Assembly: GCA_002320605.1 (NCBI GenBank)
Contig: DCKG01000039.1
Span: forward strand, 8,195-72,194
DNA length: 64,000 nt
DNA from: Bacteroidales bacterium UBA1680
Lineage (GTDB): Bacteria; Bacteroidota; Bacteroidia; Bacteroidales; UBA932
Direction: 5' to 3'
In this document: positions 17,174 to 26,085 of the stretch, piece after piece
Layout of the letters: the number at the start of each line of letters is the position of its first letter
Position numbering within the stretch: the stretch's first letter is position 1
Notes under the pieces: model-generated
Seen by the model: the letters and a program-made list of their open reading frames with translations, nothing else
Database searches by the model: none
Told to the model about the DNA's origin: nothing
Made by a program: the position numbers and the translations under genes

Positions 17174-18760
17174 ATGAACACGAAAATATTCAAAATATTC
17201 ATTATTGGCTTGTCTGCCCTTTCATTGGCCGCGTGCAATGATTTCCTAGACGAGATGCCGGACAACAGGGCTACTCTGGACACGGAAGACAAAATCTCCC
17301 GCTTGTTGGTGTCGGCATACATGACGAATCTCCCGACTCTAGTGATGGAGTACATGTCCGATAACGTGGACGATAACGGGGCGAATAACCCATACACTGA
17401 CAGATTCTTCGACCAGGTGTACCGGTGGGAAGACATCACGGAGAGCAACAACGAATCTCCTGAGAGTTTTTACGATGCGGCCTATAAGGCTATTGCATCA
17501 GCCAACGCGGTATTGCAGGCTATCGAAGATATGGGAGGCGCTACTACTCCGCAGCTCCAGGCCGCCAAAGGCGAAGCCTTGCTCTGTAGGGCATATAATC
17601 ATTTCATGCTAGTGAACTTCTTCAGCATGGCTTACAATAGCGAAACCAGTACTTCCGACCTAGGAATGCCATATTCAACTTCTCCGGAAACGGAGCTTAG
17701 GCCGGAGTATGAGAGGGGTACTGTCGCCGAAGATTATGCGCGAATGGAAGCAGACATCATTGAGGGGCTGCCGCTTATCAATGATCAGTACTACTCCGTT
17801 CCTAAATACCACTTCAATCAGAAGGCCGCCTATGCTTTCGCCAGCAGGTTCTATCTCTACTACGAGAAGTGGGATAAATGCATTGAGTATGCCGATAAAT
17901 GCCTTGGGGACAGTCCTGCCTCCCAGCTGAGGGACTACTCCGCACTGGCTTCCATGACGCAAGATTACGATGCGGTCGGCAATGCATATATTGATGCCCA
18001 GACGAACTGCAACCTGCTTCTCCTGACCGGCTATTCTGTGCTTGGAGTAGCCTTCGGCCCATATTTTAATTATGGAAAATATTCCCATGGCAGTTACATA
18101 GCAAGTAATGAAGATAGCTATGCGATGAATGTCTGGGGTTCTCCTTCGCAAGAGAAGTATCAGGTGAAAAGATATGGGGGCACAAACCTGAACAAATACA
18201 TATATTGGAGATGCCCTTATAAATTTGAGTATACTGATCCGGTTGCCGGAATAGGTTTCAATAGGACGGTGGCTCCTGTGCTGACTGCTGATGAAGCCCT
18301 TCTCAGCAGGGCTGAGGCAAAGGCTGTATTGAAGCAGTATGATGCCAGCGTTGCGGACCTGAACATCTGGATGAAGAATTTCACGAATGTCACCACCGAT
18401 CTCACGCTAGAGTCGATTAAGGCTTTCTATAACGGCATTGATTATTGCTACAGCGATGCTGATGGCTTGAATTCTACTCAGAAAAAGCACATCAATCCTC
18501 ATTTCTCTATAGACGCAGAGGGTTCTGATCAGGAAAGCCTTCTCCAGTGCGTACTTGGCTTTAAGCGCCTGGAGACTTTGCAATGCGGTCTGAGGTGGTT
18601 CGATCTCAAACGTTACCGCATAGTTTATCCACGCCGCATCCTCGCTTCCGACGGAACGCCAGATGAGAAGACGGATGAGCTAAAGACGGATGATCCTCGT
18701 CGAGCCATTCAGCTTCCTAAGAAGGTGATTGATGCCGGACTGGAGAAGAACCCTCGTTAA
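17174..18760 (+). CDS. SusD/RagB-type nutrient-binding lipoprotein
   Basis: A 528-residue surface lipoprotein that caps the SusC channel. Lipobox LSLAAC places the acylated Cys at about residue 21. The protein contains the RagB/SusD features CNDFLDEMPDNRATLDT, AKGEALLCRAYNHFMLVNFF (TPR-like) and the C-terminal RWFDLKRYRIVYPR signature. It begins 12 bases after susC and is cotranscribed with it. Confidence 0.94.
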   Translation: MNTKIFKIFIIGLSALSLAACNDFLDEMPDNRATLDTEDKISRLLVSAYMTNLPTLVMEYMSDNVDDNGANNPYTDRFFDQVYRWEDITESNNESPESFYDAAYKAIASANAVLQAIEDMGGATTPQLQAAKGEALLCRAYNHFMLVNFFSMAYNSETSTSDLGMPYSTSPETELRPEYERGTVAEDYARMEADIIEGLPLINDQYYSVPKYHFNQKAAYAFASRFYLYYEKWDKCIEYADKCLGDSPASQLRDYSALASMTQDYDAVGNAYIDAQTNCNLLLLTGYSVLGVAFGPYFNYGKYSHGSYIASNEDSYAMNVWGSPSQEKYQVKRYGGTNLNKYIYWRCPYKFEYTDPVAGIGFNRTVAPVLTADEALLSRAEAKAVLKQYDASVADLNIWMKNFTNVTTDLTLESIKAFYNGIDYCYSDADGLNSTQKKHINPHFSIDAEGSDQESLLQCVLGFKRLETLQCGLRWFDLKRYRIVYPRRILASDGTPDEKTDELKTDDPRRAIQLPKKVIDAGLEKNPR

Positions 18761-18788
18761 TGTTCATATCTTTTAAAAAACGGAAGAA

Positions 18789-19691
18789 ATGAAAAATAAA
18801 TTAATAAATATATTACTTGCGTCTGCCTCCTTGCTTTTCGCCGCTTCTTGCTCTGAGGCAAACCTTGATGACGACAGCGTCATCGTAGTGACGCAGACAG
18901 AAGAGAATCAATTTGACAAATGGCTTAAGGTCAATTTCGTGAATCCTTATAACATCGAGTGGATGTACCGTTATGTCGACTTCGAGACTGACATGAACTA
19001 TTATCAGGTGCCTGCTGATTATGAGCAAGCGATAAAACTGGCTCATATCGTTAAATATGCGTGCATAGAGGCTTACGATGAGGTGGCTGGGATCGATTTC
19101 ACTCGTCAGTATTTCCCGAAACTGTTCACTTTGTCAGGCGAATGGCTTTACAGGAACAACGGAACGATAGTCCTTGGCACGGCCGAGGGCGGAAAGAAGA
19201 TATTTCTTGCCGGCGTAAACCATTTAAATCAGAACATGGCTTCCAGAGCTGCCCTGAACACGTATTACCTTAAGACTATTCATCACGAGTTCACTCACAT
19301 CCTCAATCAGACCAAGGATTATTCTGCTGATTTTCAGCTTATCACTGGCTCTGATTACGTGTCTGACAGCTGGAATGAGTCACCGTTCAACCAGTCAAGT
19401 TACTATCTCACTCATGGCTTTGTTTCTGCATATGCGCAGCATTCTCATGGTGAGGATTTCGCCGAGTGCCTTTCTGTTTATCTTACGACTTCTCCTGAAG
19501 ACTGGGCGACGATGATTGCCGATGCTGGGACGACCGGTGCGGCGCTGATCGCTAAGAAGATGGAGTTAGTACGACTGTACTTGTCCGATTCATGGGGCGT
19601 CGACATTGACGGGCTCCGGTCAGCAATCCAGAATCGCGAGAATGATATTATTAAAGGAGCGGTTGACTTAACTGATATTTCTACTGATTAA
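18789..19691 (+). CDS. Substrate import-associated zinc metallohydrolase lipoprotein
   Basis: A 300-residue lipoprotein (lipobox LLFAASC) with a zinc-binding HEFTH at residues 166-170 and a downstream acidic segment HGEDFAE that could supply the third ligand. The layout fits the known family of HExxH lipoproteins encoded beside SusC/SusD pairs (I recall it as TIGR04549). The likely role is cutting or trimming a peptide-containing substrate at the cell surface before import; the real substrate is unknown. Confidence 0.85.
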   Translation: MKNKLINILLASASLLFAASCSEANLDDDSVIVVTQTEENQFDKWLKVNFVNPYNIEWMYRYVDFETDMNYYQVPADYEQAIKLAHIVKYACIEAYDEVAGIDFTRQYFPKLFTLSGEWLYRNNGTIVLGTAEGGKKIFLAGVNHLNQNMASRAALNTYYLKTIHHEFTHILNQTKDYSADFQLITGSDYVSDSWNESPFNQSSYYLTHGFVSAYAQHSHGEDFAECLSVYLTTSPEDWATMIADAGTTGAALIAKKMELVRLYLSDSWGVDIDGLRSAIQNRENDIIKGAVDLTDISTD

Positions 19692-19705
19692 TTTATCTTG
19701 ACGAT

Positions 19706-21016
19706 ATGAAAACTCACAAATATCTTTTAATCGGGGTGATGGCAATTTCCTCGCTGACTTTATCCTCATGCCTCAAGGATCAGGAGGATGTTTTCGACGG
19801 GAACGCATCGGAAAGGATGCAGACCTATCTTAGCAACGCTCAGAAGACATTGATTAGTGCTGATAACGGATGGGAGCTGGATTATTATCCAGACAGGAAT
19901 CAAAGTTACGGCGGGTTCGCTTACACAATCAAATTCACGAGTTCTTCGGCTACTGTTTCTTCTACCTTGCTGCCTGGGGCATCAGTAACCAGCTTATACA
20001 AGATGAGTACAGACAATGGCCCGATGCTATCTTTCGACAGCTATAATACTCTGATGCACTTCTTCGCCACTCCTGACGGCGATAATTACGAAGCTCGCGA
20101 TGGCGATTTCGAGTTCGTGATAGACAGCGTTGCCTCTGACTTGGTCAAGATACATGGCAAGCGTAGCGGCAACACGATGTATTTCCGTAAATTAACAAAA
20201 TCTCCGGAGAAGTTTATCGCTGATGCAGATTCACTAGCCCAGGAATTATTTGTTTCCGCAGGAGATGGCACGATAGGAAGCTCTGATTTGTCTATGTTAC
20301 TGGACTTAAATTATCAACTTGCCACATTTATTAGCGGAACAGAGACGGTAGAAGTGCCCTTCACGATCATTGATGACGGAATGCGATTCTATAAGCCTGT
20401 TACGATTGTCGGCAAGACATTCTCGGAATTGCCATACAATTCGTCATCCTTCGTATTTTCAGGTACTTGCACTGACGGGACGGCGATTTCAATTACTGCG
20501 AAGCTCCCTGACAAATACGTGAAATTCGCTGAATATGAGGGCGATTACTGGCTGCATTATAACCGTACCTCAACCATCAAGGATTCTTGCAAGGTGACCC
20601 TGACGCCTGGCTCCAAGAACAAGACCTACATAATGTCAGGTCTCAATGAGAATTACACCGTGACCCTGAACTACCAGAAGGCGACAGGAAAGCTCGAATG
20701 GAATTCTCAGAAGATTGGCGAATATGGTGGCAATAATGTCTGGCTGTGTGCCTGGGGATATACTACTACGCCAAACGGATCACTGACGTGGGATACAGAT
20801 GCAGGCATGGAAACCACTTGGAATGGCGACGAAGTGAACCCAGTGTATAAATTCGGGCCTAATTCGTATTCTGATTTCAAGATTACATCTTTCATAATGT
20901 GGAACCTGACTCCTTCCGGGTCAAGCGGAGGCTCATTCACCGGCGTTAGTTCTTGGAGGATAAATAACAACACATACAGGATTTACCTTTTGGATAATCT
21001 TACAAAAATCAATTGA
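19706..21016 (+). CDS. DUF4302-like surface lipoprotein
   Basis: A 436-residue lipoprotein (lipobox LTLSSC) of mostly beta character. The opening ASERMQTYLSNAQKTLISADNGWELDYYPD matches what I recall of DUF4302 proteins, which recur next to the zinc-metallohydrolase lipoprotein in SusCD loci. Function is unknown; a surface glycan- or peptide-binding role is inferred from context. Its stop lies just before the next gene. Confidence 0.7.
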   Translation: MKTHKYLLIGVMAISSLTLSSCLKDQEDVFDGNASERMQTYLSNAQKTLISADNGWELDYYPDRNQSYGGFAYTIKFTSSSATVSSTLLPGASVTSLYKMSTDNGPMLSFDSYNTLMHFFATPDGDNYEARDGDFEFVIDSVASDLVKIHGKRSGNTMYFRKLTKSPEKFIADADSLAQELFVSAGDGTIGSSDLSMLLDLNYQLATFISGTETVEVPFTIIDDGMRFYKPVTIVGKTFSELPYNSSSFVFSGTCTDGTAISITAKLPDKYVKFAEYEGDYWLHYNRTSTIKDSCKVTLTPGSKNKTYIMSGLNENYTVTLNYQKATGKLEWNSQKIGEYGGNNVWLCAWGYTTTPNGSLTWDTDAGMETTWNGDEVNPVYKFGPNSYSDFKITSFIMWNLTPSGSSGGSFTGVSSWRINNNTYRIYLLDNLTKIN

Positions 21017-21021
21017 CAAGC

Positions 21022-22086
21022 ATGAAAAAGATACCTATAATATTTTCAGTCCTTCTTACGGTTTTTATAGTCTCTTCCTGCAAGGACGATGAGATTAATC
21101 CATATTCCTTGGGCAAGACTATATCCGTCGTCAGTCAAAGCGTTATCTTCGATGCTCCTGCCGCGACGGGCACTGTGGTCGTGGCATCAGATGGGAGTAG
21201 CATAACGGCTGCTGCTGATGCGCCTTGGGCAACGATTTCCGTCAGTGGGAACACGGTGAATGTTTCTGTCACCGAGAATGATAACATTAATGGACGCTCG
21301 TCGCTGCTTACGATTAAAAATGGGTCGGACAGCGTCAATGTCACCATTCAGCAACGTGGGTTCGTATTCCGTCTGGATGCCGGTTCCATCACAGTTGGCG
21401 ATGATGCGCAAGAGAAATCTTTTGTGCTCACCCATAACACCGATGTCTCGATTAGGACTTCTGTTGATTGGCTTACAGCTGCCATCGATGGCGATGCTTT
21501 TAAAGTAGCCGTTACTGCGAATGATACTAAACATCTTCGTACCGGCTGCGTATATTACTCTGCGGGGGCATATACAGATTCGATTCGCGTAGTTCAGTAT
21601 GATTTTGAGAAGGACTTGGCTGGCGCTTGCTTTCTGTTAGGGACGAACACAAGCAACGGCGAGCAGGCCGTTTTGAGAGCGACATTTTCGTATGATAAAG
21701 CAACTTCCAAATACGTCTTGGATCTACCTGACTTTACAGGCTGGAAGTTGCACCTGGGATTCAACTCTAGTGTCCCTTCTGCTGCAATTTATGCTGCCGA
21801 TCAGATCGGAGAATATAACGGGGGCTATGTTTTCTCCACTCTTTGGGATTTGGATGCCGGTTATTTGAGCTGGGACTCTTCTGTCAGCATAAGTGGCGAC
21901 TTCCAATATGACGAGGCTGAAAAGGTGACTTATGTTTATCTCGAGGATAATGGCTCTTGGTCTGGCTACAACGTAGGAGCCCTTCGTTTCGAGCTGTTCT
22001 CGTCGACTACGCTGTCGGGTGGCGCAAGGAAAGGCTTGCTGTTAGGCGTGGCAGACCCGATGCTACTCCGTTTCAACCCAGAGTAG
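21022..22086 (+). CDS. BACON-domain lipoprotein
   Basis: A 354-residue lipoprotein (VSSCKDDE). Residues about 35-115 form a BACON-like domain (ATGTVVVASDGSSI..., APWATIS..., VNVTIQQRG) and a second, weaker repeat follows to about 200; the remainder is a beta-rich domain with a GWKLHLGFNSS segment. BACON domains are thought to bind glycans or mucin, or to act as spacers. I choose ATG 21022 over an in-frame TTG at 21013. Last gene of the operon. Confidence 0.75.
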   Translation: MKKIPIIFSVLLTVFIVSSCKDDEINPYSLGKTISVVSQSVIFDAPAATGTVVVASDGSSITAAADAPWATISVSGNTVNVSVTENDNINGRSSLLTIKNGSDSVNVTIQQRGFVFRLDAGSITVGDDAQEKSFVLTHNTDVSIRTSVDWLTAAIDGDAFKVAVTANDTKHLRTGCVYYSAGAYTDSIRVVQYDFEKDLAGACFLLGTNTSNGEQAVLRATFSYDKATSKYVLDLPDFTGWKLHLGFNSSVPSAAIYAADQIGEYNGGYVFSTLWDLDAGYLSWDSSVSISGDFQYDEAEKVTYVYLEDNGSWSGYNVGALRFELFSSTTLSGGARKGLLLGVADPMLLRFNPE

Positions 22087-22165
22087 TAAGGAGCAAGCAG
22101 CTTTTCCATCGGGTGCATGGCAAGCTAATTTACATCAGCTGTATTGCATCGGTCGCTTTATAAAG

Positions 22166-22203
22166 AATGCCGGGGCGCATGCATACGTCCCGGCATTTAT
22201 TTT
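22166..22203 (+). terminator. Terminator of the SusC operon
   Basis: Perfect 9 bp stem AATGCCGGG / CCCGGCATT, with up to three additional inner pairs, ending at 22197 and followed by a T-rich stretch. Confidence 0.8.
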
Positions 22204-22270
22204 GAGCATCCTATGGCTAATCCACGTCCTATTGTCATTTCTGGCAAAAAATGCAATTTATTAGAAGGTC

Positions 22271-22301
22271 TTTGTAAGTTCGATTTTTTTTAATACCTTT
22301 G
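22271..22301 (+). promoter_or_regulatory. Promoter of tRNA-Ser(UGA)
   Basis: TTTG (22271-22274), 19 bases, TACCTTTG (22294-22301). The mature tRNA starts 14 bases further on. Confidence 0.75.
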
Positions 22302-22314
22302 AAATCTCAAATCT

Positions 22315-22399
22315 GGAGAGTTGGCCGAGTGGTTGATGGCGGCAGTCTTGAAAACTGTTGACCTTAACGGGTTCGGGGGTTCGAATCCCTCACTCTCCG
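22315..22399 (+). tRNA. tRNA-Ser(UGA)
   Basis: 85-nt class II tRNA. The acceptor GGAGAGT pairs with ACTCTCC, the D-loop holds GGCCGAGTGG, the anticodon loop is CTTGAAA (anticodon TGA), there is a long variable arm and the T-arm has GGTTCGAATCC. CCA is not encoded. A tyrosine recombinase starts about 120 bases downstream, so the 3' end is a plausible integration site. Confidence 0.95.
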
Positions 22400-22454
22400 C
22401 AAAATCTTTATAATGATTTGTCTTGCAATGAGTTGCGTGATTCGGTCTGCTCAG

Positions 22455-22476
22455 GCGGGACAAAAACGGGACAAAA
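22455..22476 (+). repeat. Tandem direct repeat before the integrase
   Basis: Two adjacent 11-base units that differ only at the first base (GCGGGACAAAA then ACGGGACAAAA). The position, between the tRNA end and the integrase gene, suggests an arm-type binding site for the recombinase. Confidence 0.45.
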
Positions 22477-22521
22477 TTTTTCCTTGCACGATGCCTTGGC
22501 AAAAATGTGCAAAGAAAAAAA

Positions 22522-23688
22522 ATGTGCCTGATCCAGTCTTTAGCATACATAGATTATACGCCCCCGAAGCTTACGAGAGGCAAGGTCTGGTATGTATCCT
22601 ACAAAGTCAGGAATCCTCTGACAAAGAAATTCAAGCGTTTTCGGATAAAGGTGAACCATTTCGGCTCAGCTTCCGAGCGGATTTCTGCAGCTAGGAATGT
22701 CATGGCCAATCTAGAACATCGCCTTAGCCTGGGTTGGTCACCATTCACGGAGCAATCCGCCCCGAAAGCCTACATGCGGATATCCGATGCGATGGAGAGT
22801 TTCATGAAAGTCAAGAGGAAGGAGCTAGAGGCAAACTCATTGAGGTCGTATTCGTCTTTCATCAAGATTTTCTCTGACTGGCTTGAACGCAGCGGGATTG
22901 GGAAGGATGCTCCGGCCATCTCGATAGATGCTTCCATCGCCGTAAAGTTCATGAGCGAAGTGGAGGGGCGACCAGACGTATCGCCAAGAACCTTTAACAA
23001 TTACCAGCGATTCTTTTTTCTCATCTTTGACTGGATGCGGGTACGAGGGTATGTCTCTGAAAATCCATTCTCAGGGATTCAGCGGAAGCCGAAACGTCTT
23101 CTCCTTAAGATTAGGCGGATGATGACAGACAAAGAACTTGAGTCAGTTTTCTCTTTCTTGAAAAAGGCAAATCCGGAGTATTGCGCCGCAGCCCTGCTTT
23201 GTTACTGTTGTTTCATCAGGCCAAAAGAAATCGTACTGCTGAGATGTGGTGACGTTGACCTGGCCAACAAGCTCGTTCATGTAAAGGCGGAAATTTCCAA
23301 GAACCATAGGGATTCATTCAGGACAATACCTGACGAGGCCATTCCGTTCTTCGAAAGGCTGAATCTTGTTAATAAGGAATCTTTCTTGTTCGGAGACCAC
23401 AAGGAAAACGATTTCCATCCAGGCAAAATCCAGATGTGCAGCAGGAAACTTGCAAAGTATTGGTCGGAGAAAGTTAGGCCTGCCTGCGATCTGCCTCAGG
23501 AAGTTCAGTTCTACTCATTGAAGGACACGGGGATTACTAACATGCTGTCATGCGGAGTGCCGATAAACGAAGTTCAGCGCCAGGCAGATCACACCAGCGT
23601 GGCCGTCACAGCTATCTACGTCGGCAAAACATGCCCTAAAGCTAACAAACTGCTTCAGGATGTCGATCTCATCCCGATAAGAGATTGA
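22522..23688 (+). CDS. Tyrosine recombinase / phage-type integrase
   Basis: A 388-residue integrase. The N-terminus has an AP2-like strand region (YIDYTPPKLTRGKVWYVSYKVRNP), then a SAM-like core-binding domain and the catalytic domain: Arg in CFIRPKEIVLLRCGDV, a degenerate second box SLKDTGITNML in place of HxxR, His in QADHTSV and nucleophile Tyr in AIYVGK. That degenerate box is usual in Bacteroidetes integrases. I choose ATG 22522; an in-frame GTG exists at 22507. Located directly after tRNA-Ser, it should mobilise the island to its right. Confidence 0.9.
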   Translation: MCLIQSLAYIDYTPPKLTRGKVWYVSYKVRNPLTKKFKRFRIKVNHFGSASERISAARNVMANLEHRLSLGWSPFTEQSAPKAYMRISDAMESFMKVKRKELEANSLRSYSSFIKIFSDWLERSGIGKDAPAISIDASIAVKFMSEVEGRPDVSPRTFNNYQRFFFLIFDWMRVRGYVSENPFSGIQRKPKRLLLKIRRMMTDKELESVFSFLKKANPEYCAAALLCYCCFIRPKEIVLLRCGDVDLANKLVHVKAEISKNHRDSFRTIPDEAIPFFERLNLVNKESFLFGDHKENDFHPGKIQMCSRKLAKYWSEKVRPACDLPQEVQFYSLKDTGITNMLSCGVPINEVQRQADHTSVAVTAIYVGKTCPKANKLLQDVDLIPIRD

Positions 23689-23701
23689 GCCATACGCAAG
23701 A

Positions 23702-23727
23702 ATGGCCGCATCTCCCGACGCGGCCAT
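23702..23727 (+). terminator. Hairpin after the integrase
   Basis: Perfect 8 bp arms ATGGCCGC / GCGGCCAT around a 10-base loop, 13 bases past the integrase stop. There is no T-run, so its strength as a terminator is uncertain. Confidence 0.45.
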
Positions 23728-23892
23728 CCCAGACTATCCAATGTATGATAAAAGCTATGTACAGATAAAATCAAAATCTGTATGTCGCCGAAATTCCCGT
23801 CTGTTTATAACGTAGTTTGACGAAATACTCAAAAAATCGGCCCCGAAGCACGTTTTTTTTGCTTTAGGGCTTGTTTTTTTAAATAAAATAGA

Positions 23893-23900
23893 TATATTTG
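23893..23900 (+). promoter_or_regulatory. Promoter -7 box of the transposase
   Basis: TATATTTG, 25 bases before the ATG. No clear -33 element. Confidence 0.5.
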
Positions 23901-23925
23901 TATCTATGTTTATAACATTAAGATT

Positions 23926-25554
23926 ATGGCGGCAACAAGAGTGGTTAAAATCCAAAACAAGAAGACCGGGGTCATCTACCTGTACGAAGACAGGCCCTTC
24001 TGGGACAAGGAGAAGAAACGTCCCGCACATGAAAGGAAATGCATCGGGAAAGTGTCTTCCGACGGCAAGGAGGAATACAACGAGTTTTATCGCAACCGCG
24101 AAAAGATACAAGGTCTCGAAAAGAAAGCACAGGAGCCGGCAACTATATCCAGGACCACCCTTGTGGGTCAGAACATGATTCTGGACCAGGAGGCAAGAAG
24201 GACGAAAGTGGGCAAGGTGCTCGCAAAGGCATTCGGCGCTTCGGACACGTCAAAGATAATGGCGCTTGCCTATTACGTTGCGTGCAGAGGCAAGGCACTG
24301 AGCCGCAGTGAGCAGTGGCTCGAAGACCGCGGGTATGGCAATCTGGGCATCACTTCGCAGAGGATATCAGAACTCCTTATGCGCATAAACAGGGACAAGG
24401 TCAACACATTTCTGAAGGGATGGTTAGAGGAAAACAGCACCTCCGACACCTTGCTTTTCGACATCACGAGTGTCAGCACGTACGGAAAGAACAACCCGTA
24501 TTCAGAGTACGGATACAACCGTGACAGGGAGAATCTGGAGCAGATAAACCTCGCCCTGCTGACCTCCTGCAAGACGGGATTGCCGCTCTGGGTAAAGGAA
24601 CTGGAGGGAAGTATGGCTGATGTGGCAATAGTGAACGATACTATTGAAGAGTTGCGCAAACTGGGACTGGCATCCTTTACATTCTGTGGAGACCGCGGCT
24701 TCTACAGCGCGGGTAATCTTCAGAATCTCAGCGACAAGGGGATTGGCTTTCTGATACCCGTGCCGTCATCCATAGGGTGGAGCCGCAAGATGATTGCGGA
24801 GCACAGGAACAGCCTCATAAGTCCTCTGAATGTGATATATGAAGGCAACGGCACATCCGTGTATGGAAAGACCGTATACAGGACGACGCCCGAGTACGGC
24901 AGGACATGGTATCACATCTACTATGATCCCGTGCGCAAGGATAAGGCGACCTCCGCATTCATGGCGAAACTGAAAACATGTTACGACGAACTGGTCTCGT
25001 GTAAGCCGGTAAAAAGCCACGAGAGCTTGTACGAGCAGTACTTTGTAGTGAAGGAGACACCGAAGAGAGGACGCCGGGTAACGCAGAACGATGCCGCCAT
25101 ACAGGAATACATCAACAACGACAGCTGCTACTGGACACTCATCGGGACGTCAAAACGGACTGCGTCCGAGGCCCTGGCGGCCTATAGAAACCGAGGAGAG
25201 GTGGAGCTGTCCTTTGACGATCTGAAGAACGTGTGTGACCTGAACCGCCTGCGCAGTCACAGCAGCGCCACCATCACCGGAAAGATATTCATCAACTTCA
25301 TAGCGCTCATCCTGTTGTCCTCCTTGAAGCGAACCGTGTCCAAAATCGAAGAGAAAAACCGCCACTACTGGTCTGCAGCGGACATGCTGGACAAGGTGGA
25401 AACATACTCAAAGGTTCACTTCGCCGGGAAATACAAGGATGGCTATTCAACGCCGACTCTCAAGCAGCGCCAAGTCTTTGACCTTCTTGGCATCAAGTAC
25501 GTCTACAAGGGTGAGGAGCAGAACTGCGAACTACAGGCGCCACAGGATCTTTAA
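23926..25554 (+). CDS. IS1634-family transposase
   Basis: A 542-residue DDE transposase, apparently intact. Catalytic residues: Asp in LLFDITSVSTYG, Asp in FCGDRGFYS, and Glu in the Y-R-E-K signature YRNRGEVELSFDDLKN, as in the IS4 superfamily. The C-terminal ITGKIFINFIALIL helix is also typical. Base composition is somewhat more GC-rich than the flanking noncoding DNA, in keeping with a recent arrival. Its own terminator follows. Confidence 0.92.
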   Translation: MAATRVVKIQNKKTGVIYLYEDRPFWDKEKKRPAHERKCIGKVSSDGKEEYNEFYRNREKIQGLEKKAQEPATISRTTLVGQNMILDQEARRTKVGKVLAKAFGASDTSKIMALAYYVACRGKALSRSEQWLEDRGYGNLGITSQRISELLMRINRDKVNTFLKGWLEENSTSDTLLFDITSVSTYGKNNPYSEYGYNRDRENLEQINLALLTSCKTGLPLWVKELEGSMADVAIVNDTIEELRKLGLASFTFCGDRGFYSAGNLQNLSDKGIGFLIPVPSSIGWSRKMIAEHRNSLISPLNVIYEGNGTSVYGKTVYRTTPEYGRTWYHIYYDPVRKDKATSAFMAKLKTCYDELVSCKPVKSHESLYEQYFVVKETPKRGRRVTQNDAAIQEYINNDSCYWTLIGTSKRTASEALAAYRNRGEVELSFDDLKNVCDLNRLRSHSSATITGKIFINFIALILLSSLKRTVSKIEEKNRHYWSAADMLDKVETYSKVHFAGKYKDGYSTPTLKQRQVFDLLGIKYVYKGEEQNCELQAPQDL

Positions 25555-25571
25555 AGCAACCTGCCTGATAC

Positions 25572-25610
25572 GAAAATCCCGGACCTAGTTACAAAAGGTT
25601 CGGGATTTTC
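25572..25610 (+). terminator. Terminator of the transposase, at the IS right end
   Basis: 14 bp stem with one G-T pair, GAAAATCCCGGACC against GGTTCGGGATTTTC, then a T-rich stretch. The right arm is also the terminal inverted repeat. Confidence 0.7.
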
Positions 25611-25616
25611 AGTTTT

Positions 25617-25707
25617 TGTAGTTGGATGTAGTCAAAAAAACTACGCCTAACTACAACGTAAGTCATTGATTTATCGCATTGTAGTTGGTTGTAGTCGGTG
25701 TAGTTGG
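25617..25707. repeat. Iteron-like GTAGTTGG array
   Basis: A 17-base unit TGTAGTTGGATGTAGTC at 25617-25633 recurs with one change at 25680-25696, and a partial third copy TGTAGTTGG lies at 25699-25707. Inverted forms (ACTAC, AACTACAAC) lie between at 25640-25657. The arrangement resembles binding sites for a replication or excision protein. It abuts the right end of the IS and faces the primase module. Confidence 0.5.
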
Positions 25708-26032
25708 GGTTTTTGCTTTCCTGTGGGAGCAAAATTTCTTCTCTAAGATATGTAATTTATTGAAGATTCGCAATAGGTAACGTGAAATATTATATTATAT
25801 ATTAAAATATTATACTTTAAATATATTGAACTCTAAAGCACGAAAAATAGGAATTTTAAGACGTGGTGGCCTCATAACACCATTCTCGGCAAAAATTATG
25901 ATTTTTGGCGTTTTATTATGAATTGTAAGAATTACGCCACTTTTGCTTATTGTTTAAGCATGATTCAGAATCAGATTTCATTTGGCGCACTTTTAGCCAA
26001 GAAAAAATGAAATGTTTCCTATAAATAAGCAT
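25708..26032. other. AT-rich gene-free stretch of the island
   Basis: About 325 bases with no open frame that resembles a gene. It includes a very AT-rich segment near 25785-25830 and an imperfect match (about 10 of 11 bases around TCTCGGCAAAA at 25883) to the tRNA-Ser 3' end. With the neighbouring iteron array it could be an origin or att region; that is speculation. Confidence 0.35.
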
Positions 26033-26039
26033 AAAAAAA

Positions 26040-26065
26040 GGCGGACAGCTTCACGGCCATCCGCC
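26040..26065 (-). terminator. Terminator of the three-gene cargo operon
   Basis: On the minus strand, a 10 bp stem GGCGGATGGC / GCTGTCCGCC (two G-T pairs, 6-base loop) followed by seven T (26033-26039), 20 bases past the last stop. Confidence 0.8.
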
Positions 26066-26085
26066 CAGATGTTAAAAGTTCTTTT

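Larger units (their letters stand above)
23788..25612 (+). mobile_element. IS1634-type (IS4 superfamily) insertion sequence
   Basis: Imperfect terminal inverted repeats, CCGAAATTCCCG at the left and the complement of CTGAAAATCCCG at the right, bracket one transposase gene. The exact ends are uncertain and I could not find a convincing target-site duplication. The element sits inside the tRNA-Ser island and separates the integrase from the rest. Confidence 0.6.

Noticed and set aside
22522..23688. Integrase thought inactive because the HxxR box reads KDTG
   Set aside because: That variant is common in Bacteroidetes integrases, and the Arg, second His and Tyr are intact.
23926..25554. Transposase gene considered as part of the cargo system
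   Set aside because: It has its own inverted repeats, promoter and terminator and is a standard IS1634-type element, so it is a later insertion.
25875..25910. Possible right attachment site matching the tRNA-Ser 3' end
   Set aside because: Only about 10 of 11 bases match in an AT-rich context and the match does not extend through the T-arm, so it may be chance.
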